Positions 30,001 through 38,154 of a stretch of DNA of 64,000 nucleotides are shown here, piece by piece. The stretch covers positions 1,352,820-1,416,819 of the forward strand of contig NZ_CP025999.1 in the NCBI RefSeq assembly GCF_003086695.1, in the 5' to 3' direction. Within the stretch, counting starts at the first letter, position 1; each line of letters opens with the position of its first letter. Made by a program: the position numbers and the translations under genes. Origin of the DNA: Stenotrophomonas sp. SAU14A_NAIMI4_8. Its GTDB lineage: Bacteria > Pseudomonadota > Gammaproteobacteria > Xanthomonadales > Xanthomonadaceae. The notes beneath the pieces were generated by a model. The model had not been told where the DNA came from. It was given only the letters and a program-made list of their open reading frames with translations, and did not search any database.

Positions 30001-31118
30001 TCGGAACTGCGTGGCGCGCCGCCGTGCAGGCGCCGGTAGGCCAGCGTGCCATAGAGCATCAGCAAACCACCCAGGGTGATCAGTTCGTGGCGGACATCGG
30101 CCAGGCTGGCGTCCATCTGGGTCAGGCGCACCATCAGGTTGATGCCGGCGGTGGTGGGCAGCAGCTGCGACAGCCAGACCAGCGGCGTTGGGGTCATCAC
30201 CGCCGGCCATGACAGATTGGCCAGGAAGAACAGCGGGATGGAGGTGGCGATGACGTACTGGAACGCGCGTTCGCGGGTGCGGAAGAAGCTGCCCACGAAC
30301 AGGCCGAAGGCCACTGTGGCGGCGATGAACAACGTGCCGCCCAGCAGTTGCCCCAGCGGGTTGCCGCCGCGCGGGTAGTCCTGCACCCAGGCAGTGAAAC
30401 CGGCGTAGTAGAACAACCCGAACAGGCCGATGAGGCCAAAGCCCAGCGCCATGCCCAGCAGGGTGGGGCGGTCGAAGCGCAGGCGCCGGCCCAGCGCCAG
30501 GCGGCGGCCGCCCAGCAGCACGCCGATGCCCATCAGCAGGGTCTGGTGCACGATCAGTTCGGCCACGCCCGGCACGATGGCGCTGCCGTAGCCTTCCTGG
30601 GTGTTGTACAGCGGCCGCTGCACCAAGGTGACCGGTGGTGCCTGCGGGGCGCCCATGAAGGCGGCCTGGGTGACGGCCGCATCGCGACCGAACGCGCCCA
30701 GCGCATCGGCCACGCTGCCCAGTACCCAGCTGGCGCGGCCCAGATAGGCACCGTTGCCGAGCAGTACCAGCTTGGCGGGGTGGCCGCGCAGGATGTCGCG
30801 CTCCAGGTTCGCCGGAATCAGCACGATGCCTTCGGCGTGGCCGGCTTCCAGTTGCTGGCGTGCGCTTTCGATATCGGCCGGTTGCCCGACCACCCGTGCC
30901 ACGCGCAGCGCATCCAGCGTGCGCAGCAGTTCGCGGCTGGTGGCGCTGTGGTCCTCGTCCACCACCAGCACGGGCAGATCGCCGGCCACCTGGTGGCGAT
31001 ACGCGGCCGGGTAGAAGAACGAGTACAGGATGACCGCGCCGACCATCACCACGATGGCGTAGCGGTCCAGCAGCACGGCCAACAGGGTCTGGCGCAGGCT
31101 GCGCCACACCGCGTTCAT
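29997..31118 (-). CDS. ABC-2 type transporter permease, distal gene
   Basis: A 373-residue inner-membrane permease. One helix (about 20-40) is followed by a large periplasmic segment and then five helices from about 185, the ABC-2 family layout. The N-terminal VVDEDHSATSRELLRTLDA matches the YhgE/ABC2-type periplasmic domain of export permeases. The start overlaps the stop of the upstream permease (ATGA), so translation is coupled. It works with its paralogue, an HlyD-type adaptor and a TolC-type channel, but no ABC ATPase gene is present. Confidence 0.86.
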   Translation of the reverse strand: MNAVWRSLRQTLLAVLLDRYAIVVMVGAVILYSFFYPAAYRHQVAGDLPVLVVDEDHSATSRELLRTLDALRVARVVGQPADIESARQQLEAGHAEGIVLIPANLERDILRGHPAKLVLLGNGAYLGRASWVLGSVADALGAFGRDAAVTQAAFMGAPQAPPVTLVQRPLYNTQEGYGSAIVPGVAELIVHQTLLMGIGVLLGGRRLALGRRLRFDRPTLLGMALGFGLIGLFGLFYYAGFTAWVQDYPRGGNPLGQLLGGTLFIAATVAFGLFVGSFFRTRERAFQYVIATSIPLFFLANLSWPAVMTPTPLVWLSQLLPTTAGINLMVRLTQMDASLADVRHELITLGGLLMLYGTLAYRRLHGGAPRSSD

Positions 31119-32302
31119 GCGCTGGCCCTGGCCGCTTGCGTGGCCGGTGTGCTGCGGGCGAAGGCGATCAGCCGTGCGCCGCCGATGCCGCCGGCCACCA
31201 CGATCATCAGCAGCAGGGTGGCCAGTGGCCACAGCGATACCGCCAGCGGCGCACCGACGAACTGCTGCTGGGTCTGCAGTTTGATGTAGGCGCTCAGCGG
31301 CAGCAGCAGGTGCCAGATGCGGGTGAACAGCGGCGCATCGATGACCGGGAACGTGGCGCTGGAAAAGGCCAGTGCGGTGCCGATGCTCAGGCCCACCGCC
31401 GACAGTGCGGTGCCCATGTCACGGGTGACGCCGACGAAGAACAGCGCGTAGCTGGCGGTGGCCAGGTAGAACAGCGGCTGTGCCAGCAGCAGCAACAGCA
31501 CGCTGCCGGCAATGCCATCGCCGCGCAGCCACGCCAGGTAGGCGACACCTGCGGCGCCGTACATGGAAAACAGCAGCACGTAGGGCGCGATCTTGCCCAG
31601 CAGCGCCGACCATGGCGTGCGCTCCAGCCAAGCGCGCAACGTGCCATCGCGGATCTCGCGGCCCAGGCTGCCGGCCACGGCCAAGGCCAGCACCAGCGAC
31701 AACACCGCCGGAAAGATCAGCGGCAGCAGGAACAGTTCGTAGCTGCGCGCCGGGTTGTACAGGATGTCCGACTGCACGGCGATGGGCGCGGCGCGCAGCT
31801 TGCCGGGGCCGACCTGCAGGCCGATGCGTTCGCGCAGCAGGCGCGCGCCCCAGGCCGATACCGCATCGCCGATATCGCGCGCGGCCGACTGCCCGGTGGT
31901 CATGTAGGTGGCGTTGTAATAGGCGAACACCGTGCCCTGGCGCCCGCGCAGCGCCTGGCGGGTGACATCGCGTGGCACCAGCACCACCGCGAACACCTGC
32001 AGGCTGCGCAGCTGCGCCTGTGCTTCGTCCAGGCTGACCGGTTGCGTGGCCACGCGTACGCCGGGGCTGGCATCGAGCATGCGCAGCAGCAGGCGGCTGT
32101 CGCTGCTGTGGTCCAGATCGACCACGGCAATGGGCACATCGCGCATGACCGATGCGGAAAACATCCAGGCCATCACCGCCAGCATCAGCAGTGGCAGCAA
32201 GGTGACCAGGGCCAGGTCGGCACGGTTGCTGCGCAGCGCACGCAGTTCGCGCCGACATGCAGCGCCGATGCCGGTACTGTCCGGGTTCAGTCCTGCGGCC
32301 AT
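31115..32302 (-). CDS. ABC-2 type transporter permease, proximal gene
   Basis: A 395-residue permease with the same layout as the following gene: a first helix (about 31-51), a periplasmic stretch containing VVDLDHSSDSRLLLRMLDA, and later helices from about 195 to 380. The two permeases probably heterodimerise. It overlaps the HlyD-type gene by 16 bases at its 5' end and the next permease by four bases at its 3' end. The substrate is unknown; related YhhJ/YbhS-type systems export drugs. Confidence 0.86.
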   Translation of the reverse strand: MAAGLNPDSTGIGAACRRELRALRSNRADLALVTLLPLLMLAVMAWMFSASVMRDVPIAVVDLDHSSDSRLLLRMLDASPGVRVATQPVSLDEAQAQLRSLQVFAVVLVPRDVTRQALRGRQGTVFAYYNATYMTTGQSAARDIGDAVSAWGARLLRERIGLQVGPGKLRAAPIAVQSDILYNPARSYELFLLPLIFPAVLSLVLALAVAGSLGREIRDGTLRAWLERTPWSALLGKIAPYVLLFSMYGAAGVAYLAWLRGDGIAGSVLLLLLAQPLFYLATASYALFFVGVTRDMGTALSAVGLSIGTALAFSSATFPVIDAPLFTRIWHLLLPLSAYIKLQTQQQFVGAPLAVSLWPLATLLLMIVVAGGIGGARLIAFARSTPATQAARASA

Positions 32303-33300
32303 GCGAACAGCACGCTCATGCCGGGCCGGAAGCCTTCGACACGCTGCACCGGGCGTACCCGCACTTCGAAGCTGCGCACGTCGTAGCCCGACGACTGGCG
32401 CGTGCTGCGCCAGGTGGCGTAGTCACCGGCCGGATTGATGAAGTACACCTCGAAAGCCGCGTCTTTTTCCAGCGCGGGAATCCGGCCTTGCAGGCGGCTG
32501 CCGACCTTCAGGCCCTGCATCTGCGATTCGCGCAGGTTCATCGACACCCACATGCGATCGATGTCGACCAGGGTGAACACCGGGAAGCCGGCCGGCACCA
32601 GTTCGCCCGGGTCGGCCATGCGTTTGTTGATCTCGCCGGCCACCGGGGCGCGGCCTTCCACTTCGGCACGGGCGGCGTTGACTTCGGCCACCGCGCCCTG
32701 TGCCTGCTGTACCTGGCCCTGTGCGGCACGCTTGTCCTGTTCGCGTGCGCCGGCCAGGGCCATGTCGTACTGCGCGCGCGCGGCACGGGCCAGTTCGCGC
32801 GAGCTGGTGGCCTGGGCGTGGGCTTCGTCGCGCTTCTGCCGGGTCATCACGCCTTCGTTGAACAGGTTCTGCACGCGGCCGGCGGTGGCCTCGGCCAGGG
32901 TTGCACCGGCTTCGGCGCGCTTCCAGTTGGCTTCGGCGGCACGGATGTCTTCGCGGCGCGCGCCTTCGTCGGCCTTGTCGGCCACCGCCTGGGCGGCGGC
33001 CAGCGCACCGTGGGCCTGCTGTTCCTTGGCCGCCACTTCCGGGCTGTCCAGCAGGAACACGATCTGCCCGGCCTGCACGCGGTCGCCTTCGCGTACCTTC
33101 AGTTCGGCCACGCGGGCGGTGATCTTGGCGGCCACGTTCAGTGTGTCCGCGTCGGCCATGCCCTGGATCTGGTCGGCCGGGCTGCGCCACGCCAGCCACA
33201 GGCCCAGCACCACCACCAGCAGCAACACCACCACCAGGATCAGGCCGGTACGGCGCTTGCCCGGTGGCGTTGCTGCGTCATCGTGCAATACATCACTCAT
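32287..33300 (-). CDS. HlyD-family membrane fusion (adaptor) protein
   Basis: A 337-residue periplasmic adaptor anchored by one N-terminal helix (about residues 18-40). A biotinyl-lipoyl-like half (ITARVAELKVREGDRVQAGQ) is followed by a long coiled-coil hairpin (about 95-215) and a second lipoyl half. The protein ends near FRPGMSVLFAWPQD, typical of the YhiI/EmrA group. It bridges the ABC-2 permeases to a TolC-type channel. It overlaps the upstream outer-membrane gene by eight bases and the downstream permease by 16. Confidence 0.88.
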   Translation of the reverse strand: MSDVLHDDAATPPGKRRTGLILVVVLLLVVVLGLWLAWRSPADQIQGMADADTLNVAAKITARVAELKVREGDRVQAGQIVFLLDSPEVAAKEQQAHGALAAAQAVADKADEGARREDIRAAEANWKRAEAGATLAEATAGRVQNLFNEGVMTRQKRDEAHAQATSSRELARAARAQYDMALAGAREQDKRAAQGQVQQAQGAVAEVNAARAEVEGRAPVAGEINKRMADPGELVPAGFPVFTLVDIDRMWVSMNLRESQMQGLKVGSRLQGRIPALEKDAAFEVYFINPAGDYATWRSTRQSSGYDVRSFEVRVRPVQRVEGFRPGMSVLFAWPQD

Positions 33301-34705
33301 GGTCGATCACCTCGTCCGCGCGCCGCCGGTAGTCTTCGAAACGGTCCATCTGGCCACTGATCTCCAGCAACTGCGCCAGCGCCACGTCGTACTGGTACGC
33401 CGCCTGCGAACGCTCCACGCGGGCGCCGCCCAGGCCCAGCCGTGCATCGATCACGTCCAGCGATGTGGCTTGGCCCTCGCGGAACGCCAGTTCCTGCAGG
33501 CGCAGGTTTTCCTGTGCCTGGGCAATGCTGCTGTCCAGCAGCACGAACTGCTGGCGGGCGGTTTCCAGTTCGTTCCAGGCCTTGCGCACGCCCAGCGCGA
33601 CCTGGTTTTCGGCTTCGCGCAGGCCGGCCTCGGCCTGGTCCTGCTGCGCTCGCGCCGCGCCGATCTGCGCCGGCCGCGAGTTGGGCGACAGGAAGGTGTA
33701 CTTCAGCCCGATGCCGAACGCCCAGTCCGGGTCGGTCAGCATTTCATCGCGGCGGCGGAAATCGTACTGGCCGAAGGCAAAGATCTGCGGTTTCAGTTTG
33801 GCTTGCTGCACGCGCACGCCTTGCTCGGCCTGCGCCACCAGCGCACGCAGGCGTGCAATCTGCGGTTGCCGCGCCTGCGCGGTGCGTTCGAAGCTGACCA
33901 CCGGCTCCAGCGGCGCGCGCTGCACGAACAGCGGCGAGGTGGGGCGGACCTGGCCGCCACTGCGCAGCAGGGTGGCCAGGGCGGCCTGCAGCGTGGCCAG
34001 ATCGTTCACGCTCTTCTGGTACTCGCGTTCGGCCTTGTCGCGGGCCACGGTGGCCTGCAGGCGCTGGGCCCGCGTGGCGAAGCCTTCGCGTTCCAGTTTC
34101 TGTGCATCGGACAGATGGCGTTCCAGCCCGTCGCGCACATCGCGGCGCACGTCCACCGCCTGTTCGGCCAGGCGCTGGCCGAAGTAGGCCTGCGCCAGCT
34201 GCACGGTGATCGACTGGCGCTGCGCTTCGCGCTCGGCGCTGGCCTGTTCGCTGGCGGCGCTGGCCGCGCGCTGCGCCGCGGGAATCACCCCGCCGGTGTA
34301 CAGCGGCAGTACCGCGGTCACCACCGGGCGGGTGCGCCAGTCGCGTTCGGTGAAGGTCAACGGCGAGTCGATGCCATAGGCCTCGGCCACCGGTGCCAGC
34401 GAGCCCAAGGGCAGGGTAAGGGTCTTCTGGAACTGCAGGCGGCGCACTTCGCCGGTGATCTCGGGCAGACGCAGCAGGCGGGTGGCTTCCTGCAGTTCCT
34501 GTTTGTTGCGCACGCCGGCATCGGCGGCGGCCAGCGCGTCGGACACCTGTTCCAGCCGTTGCCGCGCCTGTTCCCAGTCCAGTGCCGGTGGTGCCGCGCT
34601 GTCAGGCAGGGGCTGCGCGCCGCCGGCTGTGGGCAGCCACAGCGCACAGATCAGCAGGGGCACGCCTGCGCGTTGCAGCCACGGGGTGGGGCGATGCCGA
34701 TGCAC
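33293..34705 (-). CDS. TolC-family outer membrane efflux channel
   Basis: A 470-residue protein with a signal peptide (about 1-30; LLICALWLPTAGGA) and two tandem OEP repeats of long helices rich in Gln, Ala and Glu (about 40-235 and 250-455). It provides the outer-membrane exit of the export system encoded by the next three genes. It is the first gene of the operon on the minus strand; the promoter should lie in 34706-34780, where I saw no clear -10/-35 or operator. Confidence 0.88.
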   Translation of the reverse strand: MHRHRPTPWLQRAGVPLLICALWLPTAGGAQPLPDSAAPPALDWEQARQRLEQVSDALAAADAGVRNKQELQEATRLLRLPEITGEVRRLQFQKTLTLPLGSLAPVAEAYGIDSPLTFTERDWRTRPVVTAVLPLYTGGVIPAAQRAASAASEQASAEREAQRQSITVQLAQAYFGQRLAEQAVDVRRDVRDGLERHLSDAQKLEREGFATRAQRLQATVARDKAEREYQKSVNDLATLQAALATLLRSGGQVRPTSPLFVQRAPLEPVVSFERTAQARQPQIARLRALVAQAEQGVRVQQAKLKPQIFAFGQYDFRRRDEMLTDPDWAFGIGLKYTFLSPNSRPAQIGAARAQQDQAEAGLREAENQVALGVRKAWNELETARQQFVLLDSSIAQAQENLRLQELAFREGQATSLDVIDARLGLGGARVERSQAAYQYDVALAQLLEISGQMDRFEDYRRRADEVIDHE

Positions 34706-34768
34706 GTGGGTCCGTCATCCGTAAAGTGTCCGGCAAAAATTAGTCGGTATGCCGTGAAGCCGTTGTAG

Positions 34769-34945
34769 GTGGAGGGCGTAGGCCAGTTCGCGCATGGCGC
34801 GCGGGTGCCATTGCCGCGCGCGCACGCCAGCGATGGCACCGTGCATGTGACCGCCGATCCGCGCGGCCTCTTCGAGGAGCGCTATGACCTGCGCTTCGAT
34901 GCGCAGGGGCGGTTGTTCCAGGTCGATTACTGGATTGCCTGCTGA
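34769..34945 (+). pseudogene. Possible 3' remnant of a lost gene
   Basis: An open frame of 58 codons between a stop at 34766 and TGA at 34943 reads like a real protein end: DGTVHVTADPRGLFEERYDL, then RFDAQGRLFQVDYWIAC. It has no ATG start and no ribosome site, so it looks like the C-terminal scrap of a deleted gene. The rest of the 417-base gap (34706-35122) shows nothing else that I can support; the ORF on the opposite strand there lacks protein character. Confidence 0.35.
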
Positions 34946-35122
34946 CATCGCGCGCTGCATGCGCAGGCGGACCTCTCCATTCCATTGGTGCGGTCGTCAG
35001 GCGCGGCCTTTAACGAGACAATAACGAATCGCCGCGACTCGCCGCGCGGGCCCGTTCGTGGACCTGCCCCCTGTCGCCTTTGTTTTCCGCAGTTTCGCCG
35101 CTTCCGGCGCAGGTAGTACGTA

Positions 35123-35791
35123 ATGAAGAATGATCTCCGCCTCCTGCTGTCCCACCTGGGACGCACCTTCCTTTTCGGCTTCATGGTGACCCTGCCGCCC
35201 TTGCTGGCCTGGCTGGACATCCATTGGCTGGGCGACGCGGTAGGCGAGTGGTCGCTGGTGGAACTGACCCAGGAAGGCTTCCTGGCGGCCAGCGTGCTGG
35301 CGTTCGCGCGGTTGGCGTGGCGCCGCGTCGAGGACCGGGGTTTCGCGGTGCTGGCCGCCGCCCTGTTCGCCTGCATGTTCCTGCGCGAGATGGACGAGGC
35401 GCTGGACCTGATCGCGCACGGGTTCTGGAAGTACCCGGTGACCCTGCTGATCGTCGGTTCGCTGGCCTGGGCCAGCCGTGACTGGCGCGGTGCCGTGGCC
35501 GGTCTGGTGCGCTTCCTCACCTCGCGCGCCGGCACGGTCATGACCATTGGCCTGGTGCTGCTGCTGTTCTACTCGCGCCTGATCGGCATGACCTCGTTGT
35601 GGACGGGCCTGCTGGGTGACCAGTACATCCGCGTGTTCAAGAACACCATCGAAGAAACCACCGAGCTGCTGGGCTACACCTTCATCCTGGCCGCCAGCCT
35701 GGGCTACCTGGCGCAGCGCGTACGTGAGCCGCTGGCCACTCGCGCGCGCAGTGAAAGCACCGCGGCGCCGATGCAGCAGCGCCCGCTTTAA
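35123..35791 (+). CDS. Six-helix inner membrane protein, unknown
   Basis: A 222-residue protein with six predicted helices (about residues 12-31, 52-66, 74-88, 105-120, 137-157 and 185-203) and short charged loops, including VEDRG and REMDEALDL. No family recognised; it could be a small transporter-like or signalling membrane protein. It has a TAGTACGTA leader and no strong ribosome site. It ends overlapping the convergent map gene by four bases. Confidence 0.75.
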   Translation: MKNDLRLLLSHLGRTFLFGFMVTLPPLLAWLDIHWLGDAVGEWSLVELTQEGFLAASVLAFARLAWRRVEDRGFAVLAAALFACMFLREMDEALDLIAHGFWKYPVTLLIVGSLAWASRDWRGAVAGLVRFLTSRAGTVMTIGLVLLLFYSRLIGMTSLWTGLLGDQYIRVFKNTIEETTELLGYTFILAASLGYLAQRVREPLATRARSESTAAPMQQRPL

Positions 35792-36576
35792 GGCGCATCC
35801 ACCGGGCACAGCGGGCGTTCGCCCGGGCGCAGTGTCAGCACGCGCACGCCGCTGGCGGTCACCGCCACGGTGTGTTCGAACTGCGCCGACAGTTTGCCGT
35901 CGCGCGTGTACACCGGCCATTCGTCAGGCTGCTGGCGGATGGCCGGCTTGCCCTGGTTGAGCATGGGTTCGATGGTGAACACCATGCCTTCTTCCAGCGC
36001 CATGCCGGTTCCGGCGTGGCCGTAGTGCAGGATCTGCGGCTCTTCGTGCATTTCCTGGCCGATGCCGTGGCCGCAATATTCCTTCACCACGCTGTAGCCG
36101 TGGCTGCGTGCATGGCGGGCGATGGCATGGCCGATATCACCCAGTCGCGCGCCGGGGCGGACTTCGGCGATGCCTTTCCACATGGCCTGGTAGGCCGTGC
36201 TGACCAGCCTGCGCGCAGCGTAGTCGACCTCACCCACTAGGTAGGTGGTGCTGGAATCGGCGATGTAGCCGTTCTTTTCCAGGGTGATGTCCAGGTTGAC
36301 GATCTGCCCATTGCGCAGCACGTCATCGGTACTGGGCACGCCGTGGCAGATCACGTTGTCGATGGATGTGTTGAGCACGAACGGGAAACCGTACTGGCCC
36401 TTGCTGGCCGGCCGCGCGTGCAGCGCATCGACGATCATGCGTTCGACGAAATCGTTGATCTCCATCGTGCTGCGGCCCAGCAGCGGCAACGCGTCGAGTG
36501 CGGCGAACACCTGCGCCAGCAGGCGCCCGGATTCGGCCATCAGCGCGATCTCGTCGGGGCGCTTGATGATGCCCAT
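35788..36576 (-). CDS. map: Type I methionine aminopeptidase
   Basis: A 262-residue metalloprotease of the M24 fold that removes the initiator Met from new proteins. Metal ligands are in NLDITLEKNGYIADSSTTY (Asp pair), CGHGIGQEMHEEP (His), FTIEPML (Glu) and QFEHTVAVT (Glu). CHGVP contains the substrate-binding His. It lacks an N-terminal zinc-finger extension. It follows, with three bases between, a ParD-like ribbon-helix-helix gene and shares its palindromic promoter, an unusual setting: the housekeeping map normally lies beside rpsB. So this is probably a second copy of the genome. Confidence 0.93.
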   Translation of the reverse strand: MGIIKRPDEIALMAESGRLLAQVFAALDALPLLGRSTMEINDFVERMIVDALHARPASKGQYGFPFVLNTSIDNVICHGVPSTDDVLRNGQIVNLDITLEKNGYIADSSTTYLVGEVDYAARRLVSTAYQAMWKGIAEVRPGARLGDIGHAIARHARSHGYSVVKEYCGHGIGQEMHEEPQILHYGHAGTGMALEEGMVFTIEPMLNQGKPAIRQQPDEWPVYTRDGKLSAQFEHTVAVTASGVRVLTLRPGERPLCPVDAP

Positions 36577-36579
36577 GGC

Positions 36580-36792
36580 TCAGGCCTGGCCGGGTGCCAG
36601 CAGCGGCGGCTGCACGCCGGCGGCACGCAGTTCGCTGGCCACGATGTCCTGGAAGCTCAGGGTCGGGTTCAGTTCGCACAGCATGCCGACGCGGATCCAG
36701 AAGTTGGCCTGGGCGTTGATGGAGCGGCTGGACACGGAGCAGGCACGGCGCAGCTGGTCGTGCAGGGTGTCATCGATGTTGACGATGCCCAT
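36580..36792 (-). CDS. ParD-like ribbon-helix-helix protein
   Basis: A 70-residue protein beginning MGIVNIDDTLHDQLRRACSV, with the short beta strand plus two helices of ParD-like (PF11903-type) antitoxins. It would be a DNA-binding dimer that autoregulates. Its partner gene, three bases downstream, is map and not a RelE/ParE toxin. A perfect 32-bp palindrome stands 18 bases upstream of its start and is a likely operator. Confidence 0.8.
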   Translation of the reverse strand: MGIVNIDDTLHDQLRRACSVSSRSINAQANFWIRVGMLCELNPTLSFQDIVASELRAAGVQPPLLAPGQA

Positions 36793-36809
36793 GGCGGATT
36801 CTCGGAAGG

Positions 36810-36841
36810 GAATATATGAATCATATATGATTCATATATTC
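36810..36841 (-). promoter_or_regulatory. Perfect 32-bp AT-rich palindrome, candidate operator
   Basis: Bases 36810-36841 equal their own reverse complement over all 32 positions. The sequence holds two overlapping 13-base boxes, ATATGAATCATAT and ATATGATTCATAT, which is a layout for cooperative ribbon-helix-helix dimers. It is strikingly AT-rich in GC-rich surroundings and lies 18 bases before the ParD-like start, so it probably overlaps the core promoter. Confidence 0.8.
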
Positions 36842-36882
36842 CTGCTCAAGGGCCGCGTCGCTTTGCCGATGACGTGCCAGCC

Positions 36883-36949
36883 GTAGAGTCGAGCTTGCTC
36901 GACTGCACGAAATGCCAGAACCGAAGCAGTCGAGCAAGCTCGACTCTAC
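36883..36949. repeat. Inverted SMAG pair (GTCGAGC type)
   Basis: A forward GTAGAGTCGAGCTTGCTCGA copy at 36883 and a reverse copy ending CTCTAC at 36949, separated by about 24 bases, can form one long hairpin. It lies seven bases from the stop of the metallophosphatase gene. Confidence 0.88.
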
Positions 36950-36955
36950 CGACGG

Positions 36956-38086
36956 TCAGCCATCCACGCCGGGAACGCCTTCGGCCAGCGATACGCGACT
37001 TCCATCCAGCAGGCCACGGCTCAGCGTGCCGTTTTCAATGAACAGCAGTTCGCCGTTCTCGCCGTTCTTGATGCTGCTGTCGATGGCGATCACCCGGCCG
37101 CCGTGGAAGGTGCTCACGTGCGGCATGGAGGTGTGGCCGACCACGATGCGCTTCAGCTGCAGGCGGTCCAGCACGGCCTGCACGCCCTGCGCATCCAGGC
37201 GCCCGTCGAAATAGCCCCGGTACCAGATCGGACTGGTCTTGCCGTCGTACAGCGGAGCAGTGGCCGGGTTGGCCTTTACCTCTGCCTTCGGCGTGCCGAG
37301 CGAAGCCTGGTAGGCGTGGTTGGTGGCGGCCGGGTCCAGCGCCAGTTCCACCGCGTCGGGCGAAATGCCGCCGTGCAGGAACAGGGTGTCGCCGATCTTC
37401 AGCAGTACCGGCCGCGTGCGCAGCCACTGCCCGATCACCGAATCGGCGCCGTACAGCTGCGGGTAGCTGCGGCCGAGCAGTTGTGCGCTGCGCAGGTACT
37501 TGGCGTTGACGTAGCGCAGGTCGTCGTACAGCACCATGGTTTCATGGTTGCCCAGAACGAAGTGCACCGCGCCACCGGCGGCCGCGGCCTGTTGCTGCAG
37601 GCCGTACAGCAGCCAGAACGCCTCGGTCACCTGCGGGCCACGGTCGAACACATCGCCGGCAATGACCAGGGTGTCGGTGCCCAGCGCCCAGCGGTCCTGC
37701 GCATCGATCACCTTGTTGGCACGCAGCAGGCGCACCAGCAGGCCGTACTGGCCATGGATATCGGACAGGGCAACGATGCGCGGTGCGGCCGGCAGTACCG
37801 AAACCGAGGGTGCCGCCGGCGGCGCCACGTGCACGCTGTGGGTGTAGCCGCACTGCGGGCTGAAATCGGTGCCGCTGGCAGTGGCGGGCAGGGTGCGCAT
37901 CTGCACCTGGTCACCACAGATCCACTGCGCGCGCAGCTGCTCCCCCACGCGGAACACATACGGGCCATCGGCATCCACGTGCTCGGCCGGTGTGGCTACC
38001 TCGCGGGCCTGCAGCAGCGGCGTGCCCAGCAGCAGGGCCAGTGGCAGCAGCAGGCGGGCAGGGCGGGACAGGGCACGGTGCAGCAT
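36956..38086 (-). CDS. Exported calcineurin-like metallophosphoesterase
   Basis: A 376-residue protein with a signal peptide (about 1-27, LLLPLALLLGTPLLQA). The dimetal phosphatase motifs are in order: DIHGQ (about 110), GDVFDRGP (about 145), GNHET (about 178), then a late HGG and GHTSMP (about 318). The order and spacing match the PPP/Shewanella-like phosphatase group that has a long N-terminal addition. It acts in the periplasm on an unknown phosphoester. A Cys pair lies near residues 57 and 78. It follows a terminator, so it has its own promoter. Confidence 0.88.
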   Translation of the reverse strand: MLHRALSRPARLLLPLALLLGTPLLQAREVATPAEHVDADGPYVFRVGEQLRAQWICGDQVQMRTLPATASGTDFSPQCGYTHSVHVAPPAAPSVSVLPAAPRIVALSDIHGQYGLLVRLLRANKVIDAQDRWALGTDTLVIAGDVFDRGPQVTEAFWLLYGLQQQAAAAGGAVHFVLGNHETMVLYDDLRYVNAKYLRSAQLLGRSYPQLYGADSVIGQWLRTRPVLLKIGDTLFLHGGISPDAVELALDPAATNHAYQASLGTPKAEVKANPATAPLYDGKTSPIWYRGYFDGRLDAQGVQAVLDRLQLKRIVVGHTSMPHVSTFHGGRVIAIDSSIKNGENGELLFIENGTLSRGLLDGSRVSLAEGVPGVDG

Positions 38087-38106
38087 GGGGTATTTCCTTG
38101 GCGGGC

Positions 38107-38136
38107 AAAAAAAAAGGCGGACCCGAAGGCCCGCCC
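38107..38136 (-). terminator. Rho-independent terminator after the TonB receptor gene
   Basis: On the minus strand GGCGGGCC-TTCG-GGTCCGCC is followed by nine T residues, 19 bases after the receptor stop. It separates the siderophore operon from the phosphatase gene. Confidence 0.9.
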
Positions 38137-38154
38137 CTGATGCTACGCCGTTGC

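Noticed and set aside
34715..34960. 81-codon frame on the minus strand in the gap before 35123
   Set aside because: No ribosome site or domain; the plus-strand frame in the same place looks more like a protein end.
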